From Mixta gaviniae (GTDB lineage Bacteria; Pseudomonadota; Gammaproteobacteria; Enterobacterales; Enterobacteriaceae), in the NCBI RefSeq assembly GCF_002953195.1, contig NZ_CP026377.1:1302001-1366000 (forward strand): a DNA stretch of 64,000 nt, in the 5' to 3' direction. Positions 57,459-64,000 of this stretch are shown in pieces. The position numbers and the translations under genes were made by a program. Below the pieces are notes generated by a model. It had not been told where the DNA came from. It did no database searches and saw nothing but the letters and a program-made list of their open reading frames with translations. Within the stretch, counting starts at the first letter, position 1. Each line of letters opens with the position of its first letter.

Positions 57459-59732
57459 TTAAGAAAGTGAAAGAGAAGCCTGGATCCGGGCACTGGCGAT
57501 CAGCGCCTGGCCCAGCGCCAGCCCGCCGTCGCCCGCCGGATAAGCCAGCGGCGCCAGCACCTGCAGCGGCGCCAGATGGTGATGCAGGCGCTGGCGCAGC
57601 AGCTGGTTGTGCAGCACGCCGCCGCCGAGCGCGACGGTGCGGATGCCGGTGCGTTCAGCCAGTTCATGCGCCAGCGCGGCGAACCCCTGCGCCAGCGCGT
57701 CATGAAATGCCCAGGCGCGCGCCGCCGCCGGCGCCCGCCACGCCAGCCACTGACGCCAGAAGGTGGCCAAATCGAGCTGAACGCCTTTCTCGCTGTGTAG
57801 CAGCGGCAGCCTGACCGGATGAGGGCACTGCCCCCGGCGCGCCAGCGCTTCCAGCTGGCAGGCGGCTTCGCCTTCCCAGCTCAGCCGGTCGGGCGCGCAG
57901 CCGATCGCGGCGGCAACGGCATCAAACAGGCGGCCGCAGGAGGAGGCGAGGGGCGCGTTAATTCCCGCCGCCAGCGCTTTCGCCAGCGGCTGCCAGGGGA
58001 ACGCGGCCAGCCTTTGCGCCTCCGGCCGTTGCTGCCAGTCGGGCACAAACGCTTGCCATTGCGCCAGCAGATTACGCCACGGCTGCCGGGCGGCACGGTC
58101 GCCGCCCGGCAGCGCCACGGCGGGCAGGCCGCCGAACCGTTCACACGTCAGGTAATCAGCCAGCAGGCATTCGCCGCCCCACAGCTCGCCGTTTTCACCG
58201 TAGCCGAGGCCGTCGAGCGCCAGCCCAATCGTTTTGCCGCCGGTTAGCGGCCAGCGATGCTCCGCCAGACAGGCGGCGATATGCGCATGGTGATGCATTA
58301 CCGTCATTACGCCGGGCGCGGCCGGACGATGGCTGACATAGCCGGGATGGGCATCGCAGACGATAACGCGCGGCGCGCACTGATAAAGCTGCTGAAAATG
58401 GTCAATCGCCTGGCGCTGCTGCCGCGCGATATCATCGTGGGCCAGCGAGCCGAAGTAGCCGCTGAGGATCGCCCGCTCGCCATGCACCAGACAGAAGGCG
58501 TTTTTCAGATCGCCGCCGAGCGCCAGCAGCGGCGGAGGGGGCCCGAAGCCGGGCGGCAGCGGCAGGCCGTCCGGCACATAGCCGCGCGCGCGACGCAGCA
58601 TCTCTACGCCCTGCGGCGTCAGGCGCGCCAGCGAATCGTCGGCGCGCTGAACGATGTCGCGGTTATGCAGCAGAAAGAGATCGGCGACGCCGTCGAGCTG
58701 GCTGCGCGCCTGCTCATTGGTCAGCACGGGCGCGCAGCCGGCGATATTGCCTGAAGTCATCACCAGCGGCCGCTCAACCGCCTGCATCAGCAGATGGTGC
58801 AGCGGCGTAAACGGCAGCATTACGCCCACCTCATCCAGCCCCGGCGCGATGGCGGGACAGAGCGGCGAACCGGCGCGCTGGGGCGTTAGCACAATCGGCG
58901 CGGCGGGCGAGCGCAGCAGCGCGCGGATCGCGTCCTGGTCTTCGCCGCAGCGCGCCAGCCACGTCTCATCCGGCAGCATCACCGCCAGCGGTTTCGTCGG
59001 GCGCCGTTTGCGCAGGCGCAAGCGTATCACCGCCTGTTGCCGGGTGGCGTCGCACGCCAGATGAAAGCCACCCAGCCCTTTAATTGCCACGATCTCGCCC
59101 GCCCGCAGCGCCGCCGCCGCCGCCTTAATGGCGTCACCCTCCTGCGCCAGCGTTACGCCATCCGCCCGCGTCGCGCTGAGGCGCGGACCGCAGTGCGGGC
59201 AGCAGACCGGCTGCGCATGAAAGCGGCGGTCGGCCGGGTTCTGATACTCCTGACCACAGGCGGGACAGAGCGCAAACGGCGCCATGCTGGTGGCGGGGCG
59301 GTCATAGGGCATGGCGCGGATCAGGGTGAAGCGCGGGCCGCAGTGGGTGCAGTTGGTGAAGGCGTAGCCAAAGCGGCGGTCATCCGGCCGCGCCATATCG
59401 CGTAGGCAGGCGGGACACGTGGCGGCGTCGGGCGCGACCTGCGTCATCATTCGCCCCTGACGGCTGGGCGCAATGGTGAACGCCTGCGGCGGCGCACGCC
59501 AGTGAAAGGGGCGCACGCGGATGCTGTCGATACGCGCCAGCGGCGGCAGATCGCGCCGGAGCTGGCGGATAAAGGCGGCGATATCTACCGGCTGCAGCAG
59601 CCTGATCTCCACGCCCGCGCCGTCGTTGCGCACCTCGCCGCGCAGCGCCAGCCGTTCAGCCAGCTGCCAGACGGCAGGGCGAAAGCCGACGCCCTGCACC
59701 TTGCCGCGAATAGAAATCTGTAAACCTGACAT
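57459..59732 (-). CDS. hypF: HypF, carbamoyltransferase for hydrogenase maturation
   Basis: A 757-residue protein that makes the cyano ligands of the NiFe site, using carbamoyl phosphate and handing the product to HypE. Domains in order are acylphosphatase ([15 protein letters not shown], near the N-terminus), two CxxC-X18-CxxC zinc fingers (about residues 105-185), a YrdC/Sua5-like domain (about 200-385) and a Kae1-like domain with [10 protein letters not shown]. The start [10 protein letters not shown] is used. In E. coli hydN-hypF is an operon; here fdhF is inserted between them, with hypF 43 nt after fdhF. Confidence 0.97.
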   Translation of the reverse strand: MSGLQISIRGKVQGVGFRPAVWQLAERLALRGEVRNDGAGVEIRLLQPVDIAAFIRQLRRDLPPLARIDSIRVRPFHWRAPPQAFTIAPSRQGRMMTQVAPDAATCPACLRDMARPDDRRFGYAFTNCTHCGPRFTLIRAMPYDRPATSMAPFALCPACGQEYQNPADRRFHAQPVCCPHCGPRLSATRADGVTLAQEGDAIKAAAAALRAGEIVAIKGLGGFHLACDATRQQAVIRLRLRKRRPTKPLAVMLPDETWLARCGEDQDAIRALLRSPAAPIVLTPQRAGSPLCPAIAPGLDEVGVMLPFTPLHHLLMQAVERPLVMTSGNIAGCAPVLTNEQARSQLDGVADLFLLHNRDIVQRADDSLARLTPQGVEMLRRARGYVPDGLPLPPGFGPPPPLLALGGDLKNAFCLVHGERAILSGYFGSLAHDDIARQQRQAIDHFQQLYQCAPRVIVCDAHPGYVSHRPAAPGVMTVMHHHAHIAACLAEHRWPLTGGKTIGLALDGLGYGENGELWGGECLLADYLTCERFGGLPAVALPGGDRAARQPWRNLLAQWQAFVPDWQQRPEAQRLAAFPWQPLAKALAAGINAPLASSCGRLFDAVAAAIGCAPDRLSWEGEAACQLEALARRGQCPHPVRLPLLHSEKGVQLDLATFWRQWLAWRAPAAARAWAFHDALAQGFAALAHELAERTGIRTVALGGGVLHNQLLRQRLHHHLAPLQVLAPLAYPAGDGGLALGQALIASARIQASLSLS

Positions 59733-59775
59733 AGTCTTTCCTGATACACGCCCCCAACGCGGGGGCGTATCACGC

Positions 59776-61947
59776 TTAAACCGCGGTGACCGGAATCGCA
59801 TCCTCGACCGCGCTGCGCAGGCGCGCTTTCATCTCGCTGTAGGTCTGCTGCGCATAGCTCTCCGCCCAGCGCTGATCGGTGATTGGCGCGATTTTCACCG
59901 CACAGTATTTGGTTTCCGGCGTTTTCGATACCGGATCGAGGTTATCCTGCGTCAGCTCGTTGCAGGCACCGATCCACCACTGGTAGGTCATATAGACCGC
60001 GCCGGCGTTGATGCGCTCGTTGACGTTGACGCGCGAGATCACCTTGCCGCGGCGTGAAGCGACCCACACCAGCTGCTGGTCACAAATGCCCCGCGCGTCA
60101 GCATCCTGCGGGTTGATCTGCACAAAGCCCGGCTCATCGGCCAGCGTTTGCAGCGCGGCGCAGTTGCCGGTCATCGAGCGGCAGGAGTAGTGGCCGACTT
60201 CACGCACGGTACACAGCACCAGCGGGTAGTCGTTGTCCGGCACTTCCGCCGGAGCGCGCCACGGGGCGGCAAACAGCTGGCCTTTGCCCGACGGCGTATC
60301 GAAGCGGTTGCCGGCGTAGAGATAAGGGGTGCCGGGGCTCTCCAGCGTGGTGCAGGGCCACTGTACATGTCCCAGCTCGCCCATTTTTTCGTAGGTCGCG
60401 CCGTAGAACAGCGGGCAGAGTTCGCGCATTTCGTCCCAGATTGCCTGCTCGTTGCGGTAATGCATCGGATAGCCGAGCTGGTTCGCCAGCAGGCTGATGA
60501 TTTCCCAGTCGCGCTTAACGTTGTACTGCGGCTCGATCGCTTTCTCAAAACGCTGAAAGCCGCGGTCGGCGCAGGAGAAGACGCTGCCATGCTCGCCCCA
60601 GGAGGTCGCCGGCAGGATGACATCGGCCTGCTCGGCGGTTTTGGTCATAAAGATATCCTGCACCACGATAAAATCGAGCGCCTCGAACCCTTTGCGCACC
60701 AGGCTCAGGTCCGCTTCGGTCTGCAGCGGATCTTCGCCCATGATGTAATAGGCTTTCACTTTGCCCTCCAGCGCCAGATGCGGGATCTCGGTGATGCGAT
60801 AGCCGACCCCGTCGTCCATCTGACCGGCATCGATGCGCCAGGCGTCAGCGAATTTGGCGCGCACGCGGGCGTCGGTCACGGATTGGTAGCCCGGGAATTC
60901 GTTCGGCAGCACGCCCATATCGCAGGCGCCCTGCACGTTATTCTGGCCGCGCACCGGGCCGACGCCGACGTTGGCGCGCCCCAGATTGCCGGTCAGCAGC
61001 GCCAGGCTGGCGAGCCCTTTTACCACGTCCACCGCCTGGCCAAACTGCGTCACGCCCATGCCCCACATAATGGTGGCGGAGGGCGCGGCGGCGTAGATGC
61101 GCATCGCCTGGCGGATCTGCTGAGCGGAAACGCCGGTCTGCTCCGCTACCGCTTCCGGCGAGTAAGCGGCGACCTGCTGGCGGTAGGCCTCAAAGCCTTC
61201 GGTATAGTTGGCGACGTAGTCGTGATCGTAGAGGTTCTCTTCAATCAGCACGTGGGCGAAGGCGTTGACCAGCGCCATATTGCAGCCGTTTTTGATCTGC
61301 AGATGATGATCGGCAATGCGTGCGGTTTCGATCCGACGTGGATCGCAGACGATCAGCTGCGCGCCTTTCTCTTTCGCTTTGATCACGCGACGCGCGACGA
61401 TCGGATGGGAATCGGCGCAGTTATAGCCGATCACCAGCAAACATTTTGAGTTTTCAATATCGCCGATGGAATTGCTCATCGCGCCGTTGCCGAGCGTCGC
61501 CTGCAAACCGGCGACGGAGGGGCCATGACAGACGCGGGCGCAGCAGTCGACGTTATTGGTGCCGATCACCGCGCGGGCGAATTTCTGCATCACATAATTG
61601 GTTTCGTTGCCGGTGCCGCGTGAGGATCCGGTATGCATAATGGCGCGCGGGCCATACTGCTCTTTGATCGCTTTCAGGCGCTGTGCGGTATAGGCAATCG
61701 CCTCTTCCCAGTTGACCGCCTCGAACGGGCCGCCTTTCTGCCGGCGGATCATCGGCTGCGTCAGGCGCGGTGTCAGCAGTTTGGTATCGTTAAGGAAATC
61801 CCAGCCGTAATAGCCTTTCAGGCACAGCTCGCCCTGGTTGGTGACGCCATTGGCGGCTTCGGCGCGGATAATCTTGTTGTTCTCCACCACCAGGTTCATT
61901 TTGCATCCGGCTCCGCAGTAGGGGCAGACAGTGGTTACTTTTTTCAT
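59776..61947 (-). CDS. fdhF: FdhF, formate dehydrogenase H, cysteine variant
   Basis: A 723-residue molybdopterin enzyme that oxidises formate to CO2 for formate hydrogenlyase. The N-terminal [4Fe-4S] ligands are Cys8, Cys11, Cys15 and Cys42, with Lys44 conserved. At residue 140, where E. coli has selenocysteine (UGA), the codon is TGT (61528-61530), so the molybdenum ligand is cysteine in ARVCHGPS; His141 is kept. Length is about that of E. coli FdhF (715). It starts at [11 protein letters not shown] with AGGAG upstream. It lies between hydN and hypF, 23 nt after hydN, unlike E. coli where fdhF is unlinked. Confidence 0.96.
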   Translation of the reverse strand: MKKVTTVCPYCGAGCKMNLVVENNKIIRAEAANGVTNQGELCLKGYYGWDFLNDTKLLTPRLTQPMIRRQKGGPFEAVNWEEAIAYTAQRLKAIKEQYGPRAIMHTGSSRGTGNETNYVMQKFARAVIGTNNVDCCARVCHGPSVAGLQATLGNGAMSNSIGDIENSKCLLVIGYNCADSHPIVARRVIKAKEKGAQLIVCDPRRIETARIADHHLQIKNGCNMALVNAFAHVLIEENLYDHDYVANYTEGFEAYRQQVAAYSPEAVAEQTGVSAQQIRQAMRIYAAAPSATIMWGMGVTQFGQAVDVVKGLASLALLTGNLGRANVGVGPVRGQNNVQGACDMGVLPNEFPGYQSVTDARVRAKFADAWRIDAGQMDDGVGYRITEIPHLALEGKVKAYYIMGEDPLQTEADLSLVRKGFEALDFIVVQDIFMTKTAEQADVILPATSWGEHGSVFSCADRGFQRFEKAIEPQYNVKRDWEIISLLANQLGYPMHYRNEQAIWDEMRELCPLFYGATYEKMGELGHVQWPCTTLESPGTPYLYAGNRFDTPSGKGQLFAAPWRAPAEVPDNDYPLVLCTVREVGHYSCRSMTGNCAALQTLADEPGFVQINPQDADARGICDQQLVWVASRRGKVISRVNVNERINAGAVYMTYQWWIGACNELTQDNLDPVSKTPETKYCAVKIAPITDQRWAESYAQQTYSEMKARLRSAVEDAIPVTAV

Positions 61948-61970
61948 CGTTTTCTTTCTCCTGGTCGGGA

Positions 61971-62516
61971 TCAAAACAGCAGCGGGGAGCTGTTATCGAG
62001 CGCGGCGCGGCGGCGTTTTTCCGCACTCATTTCCTGCAGCTGGTTGCGGTCGAGGGTGAACAGCGCGTTGGTTGGGCAGACTTCCATACAGGCCGGGCCT
62101 GCTGCGCGCGCGTGGCACAGGTCGCACTTATGCGCTTCGGCTTTATCGGCGGTGGCGGGCATCGCCGCGCCGTTCTGGCGGAGAACGGGCCGCGTCACTA
62201 CCTCCATGGCGCCGTAGGGACAGGCAACGACGCAGGTTTTGCAGCCGATACAGCGTTCCTGCACCACCTGAATGTGATCATCCATGCGGGCGATGGCGCC
62301 GTTGGGACAGACGTTGGCGCACGGGGCATCTTCGCACTGGCGGCACATCACCGGCGTGCTGAGATTGACGCCTTTGATCACGTGCAGGCGCGGCTTAAAG
62401 TTAGCGCTGTTCAGCAGCGCGCTATCCTGCGTGTCGCTGTGCGACACCACGCAGGCAATTTCACAGGTACGACAGCCGATGCATTTTTTCGGATCGGCGA
62501 TGATAAACCGGTTCAT
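61971..62516 (-). CDS. hydN: HydN, four-cluster ferredoxin-like electron carrier
   Basis: A 181-residue iron-sulfur protein with four [4Fe-4S] binding sets. They include CIGCRTCEIAC near the N-terminus, CRQCEDAPCANVCP, CIGCKTCVVACP and CDLCHARAAGPACMEVCP. HydN is thought to pass electrons from formate dehydrogenase H toward hydrogenase and is needed for full FdhH activity. It is the first gene of hydN-fdhF-hypF-nickel permease, with a sigma-54-like promoter about 80 nt upstream. Confidence 0.95.
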   Translation of the reverse strand: MNRFIIADPKKCIGCRTCEIACVVSHSDTQDSALLNSANFKPRLHVIKGVNLSTPVMCRQCEDAPCANVCPNGAIARMDDHIQVVQERCIGCKTCVVACPYGAMEVVTRPVLRQNGAAMPATADKAEAHKCDLCHARAAGPACMEVCPTNALFTLDRNQLQEMSAEKRRRAALDNSSPLLF

Positions 62517-62594
62517 CCTTTACTCCTGAATACCGTTTGTTCTGCAGCGAGAGAACATCTGCTCAAAGGGGCAAACGCGTTCGACGCTAAGCTA

Positions 62595-62612
62595 TACATA
62601 AAACGTGCCAGC
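62595..62612 (-). promoter_or_regulatory. sigma-54-like promoter of the hydN operon
   Basis: The minus strand reads TGGCACGTTTTATGTA. The -24 element TGGCAC is perfect and the -12 is GT instead of GC at the correct spacing. E. coli hydN, fdhF and hyc promoters are sigma-54 dependent and activated by FhlA. Imperfect dyads (TGTCGAACGACG region, about 62695-62725) upstream could be activator sites, but I cannot confirm them. Confidence 0.65.
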
Positions 62613-62736
62613 CAGGATCCCACCTATTTAAACTGTAAAATCAGCAGGTTAATTCCACCCTGGCGGACGGTGTCGAGATCTGTCGCTGATGCGCGTCGTC
62701 GTTCGACAGCACATCGACACTTATGCCGACGCAGGT

Positions 62737-63216
62737 TTAGGCTTCCTGGCGATAGCGGGCGAGGGGTAAATCGGTTTCCCTCGTCGCCAGCAGCTGATGC
62801 AGATGGCTGACCGCCTGCTCAACCGCGGCGCTCATCGGCCAGTAGAAGGCCACCACCTCCGGCTGAATACCGATAAAGGTGATCTGCGGGATGTCCGCGC
62901 GCAGCTGCTCCATCAGGAACGTCAGCGGCAGGTTGTGGGTGGTCATGATGAACATTTCGCCGATGTCGCGCTCATCAAGGATGCGCATCTCGCCGGGCGG
63001 CAGCCCCATGTCGGTCGCATCGACAATCACCAGCTGTGCGGGCCGCAGCTGACGTAAAAAGCCGATGTCGTTTTCCGGCACCGCGCCGCCGTCCACCACC
63101 GTCCAGTCCGGCAGCGGCTGTTCGGCGCAGCGTTCCGCCAGGCGCGGGCCGGCGCCGTCGTCGCCCATCATGCTGTTGCCGACGCAGAGCAGGGCGTTGC
63201 AGGGTAAATCAGGCAT
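62737..63216 (-). CDS. hycI: HycI, hydrogenase 3 maturation endopeptidase
   Basis: A 159-residue nickel-dependent protease that trims the C-terminus of the hydrogenase large subunit HycE. The signature LLCVGNSMMGDDGAGP carries the metal-binding Asp. VIVDATDMGLPPGE and the conserved TTHNLPL with its His are also present. It resembles E. coli HycI throughout. The start overlaps the hycH end by 8 nt. It ends the hyc unit, 220 nt before hydN. Confidence 0.95.
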   Translation of the reverse strand: MPDLPCNALLCVGNSMMGDDGAGPRLAERCAEQPLPDWTVVDGGAVPENDIGFLRQLRPAQLVIVDATDMGLPPGEMRILDERDIGEMFIMTTHNLPLTFLMEQLRADIPQITFIGIQPEVVAFYWPMSAAVEQAVSHLHQLLATRETDLPLARYRQEA

Positions 63217-63691
63217 CGTACCTCCTGACCATCAGATACAGGGCGGGATCGCGGGTCATCTGCTGTAGCAGGGCGGTAAGCTGCTGGCTCCACGCCTGTT
63301 GTTCCGCGTTCATTTGCGCCTGCGCGTCGCGCAGCGCCAGCGCGATAAGGTGGGTGTGGCTGCTGTCGATATTGATCTCGCCGAAGCGCTGTACGCCGGC
63401 CAGCTTGCGCCGCGCCTCGCTCTCTTCAGGCAGACAAGCGATCCACTGCAGGTAGCCCGCCAGCGGACAGCGAAGGCGCGGCTGCAGGCAGTCAATCACC
63501 CCAAGGTGATGACCGATCGCCAGGCTGTAGTAGATCACCTCCTGCACCGGCTGTGGGCTGCGGCGCCGGGCATTTTTTTCATCGACGAATTTGCTGCTCA
63601 GCGCGTAAAACACCACCTGGTTTTTTATCGGTGTCCGTGCCGGCGCGGGCTGGTGGCGCGCATAGCGCTGCGGATTACTGAAGTCGCTCAC
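63209..63691 (-). CDS. hycH: HycH, formate hydrogenlyase maturation protein
   Basis: A 160-residue protein similar to HycH over its central and C-terminal parts (VIYYSLAIGHHLGVIDCL, SEARRKLAGVQRFGEI, ALYLMVRR). It is needed for maturation of hydrogenase 3 but is not part of the final complex. An N-terminal extension of about 24 residues relative to E. coli is present. HyfJ of hydrogenase 4 is related, but the hycG-hycH-hycI order supports HycH. It overlaps hycG by 4 nt. Confidence 0.9.
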   Translation of the reverse strand: MSDFSNPQRYARHQPAPARTPIKNQVVFYALSSKFVDEKNARRRSPQPVQEVIYYSLAIGHHLGVIDCLQPRLRCPLAGYLQWIACLPEESEARRKLAGVQRFGEINIDSSHTHLIALALRDAQAQMNAEQQAWSQQLTALLQQMTRDPALYLMVRRYDA

Positions 63692-64000
63692 AGATGTACC
63701 TCCCCGCGCACGACCTGCTGGTAGATCTGCTGCAGATGGCTGACGATTTCATTGAGGCGCGGGTCGTCCTGCGCATCGAGCCAGGCGGAGAGCCGCTGCG
63801 CCGCCGGCTGCGGCGCGTCGGTGGCGGCGACAATCGCCATAAAGCGATCGGCGATCTGTCGCCCGTAGCGATAGCCCGCCATGCGGCGCGCCTCGCGGTC
63901 GAGCCGCACGCGCAGCGGCTGCGGCAGGCCGGGATGCAGCAGGGCAGCCGGCTGTGCCGCCGCCTCGTGCTGCTGGCCGCTGATCTTCTGATCCAGCAGG
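63688..64000 (-). CDS. hycG: HycG, hydrogenase 3 small subunit (3' end only)
   Basis: The frame runs off the window edge, so the last 103 codons are visible. They match the C-terminus of E. coli HycG: LLDQKI, then QPLRVRLDREARRMAGYRYG and WLDAQDDPRLNEIVSHL. HycG holds the iron-sulfur cluster next to the NiFe subunit HycE; its cysteines lie outside the window. A GTG at 63907 could be mistaken for a start, but homology continues upstream of it. Confidence 0.92.
   Translation of the reverse strand, partial: LLDQKISGQQHEAAAQPAALLHPGLPQPLRVRLDREARRMAGYRYGRQIADRFMAIVAATDAPQPAAQRLSAWLDAQDDPRLNEIVSHLQQIYQQVVRGEVHL

Noticed and set aside
63688..63909. Independent 73-residue gene starting at GTG 63907
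   Set aside because: Homology to HycG continues in frame upstream of that codon to the window edge, so it is the 3' part of hycG.

Overview
The window is a GC-rich chromosomal segment of an enterobacterium of the order Enterobacterales. It most likely belongs to the Erwiniaceae (Pantoea/Mixta/Erwinia group). From 1 to about 43.8 kb it follows the Escherichia coli backbone hha-tomB / acrBAR / apt-dnaX-ybaB-recR / htpG / adk / hemH / gsk / ybaL / ushA / ybaK-chiX-ybaP / copA / cueR / ybbJ-qmcA / ybbN / ybbO / tesA / ybbAP / purEK / lpxH-ppiB / cysS / ybcJ-folD / tRNA-Arg(TCT). Several genes expected from E. coli are absent at their places (mscK, priC, aes, fsr, ybaQ, ybaST, ybbLM, ybcI). Others are inserted: Zur-type paralogous ribosomal proteins rpmE2-rpmJ2, a GlsB/YeaQ-like membrane protein, a PACE efflux pump with a divergent LysR gene, a TM2 protein, and a DeoR regulator with a Gfo/Idh/MocA oxidoreductase. 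The genus assignment is inference; the order-level assignment is secure from gene content and protein similarity.

Layout. 1-7.3 kb: nucleoid regulator and antitoxin genes, alternative ribosomal proteins and the AcrAB multidrug pump with its repressor and operator. 7.3-17.5 kb: membrane and housekeeping genes, including dnaX with its programmed frameshift, the heat-shock gene htpG, adk, hemH and gsk. 17.5-28.9 kb: ybaL, ushA, PACE pump, ybaK, the small RNA ChiX, ybaP and copper homeostasis (copA under a CueR-type promoter, cueR). 28.9-37.4 kb: SPFH/NfeD pair, CnoX chaperone, a short-chain dehydrogenase, esterase TesA, an ABC exporter, and purEK with its PurR box. 37.5-43.8 kb: lpxH, ppiB, cysS, the DeoR/oxidoreductase pair, ybcJ, folD and the tRNA-Arg gene.

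Downstream of the tRNA synteny breaks. A 42-codon tail of a tyrosine recombinase lies against the tRNA 3' end, marking a decayed integrative element. It is followed by an accessory region: an AaeB-like FUSC transporter with a divergent LysR gene, a YlcI/YnfO-type small protein, zwf, and a D-serine utilisation set (dsdX, dsdC, dsdA) split by a membrane-anchored AraC regulator and a secreted alpha/beta hydrolase. The last 7.5 kb is a formate hydrogenlyase region read leftwards: the end of hycG, then hycH and hycI, followed by a hydN-fdhF-hypF-nickel permease operon behind a sigma-54-like promoter. FdhF carries cysteine, not selenocysteine, at position 140.

Short tandem repeats recur: a 25-bp unit beyond acrB, a 51-bp unit upstream of copA, and in-frame duplications in the linkers of CopA and the AraC protein.
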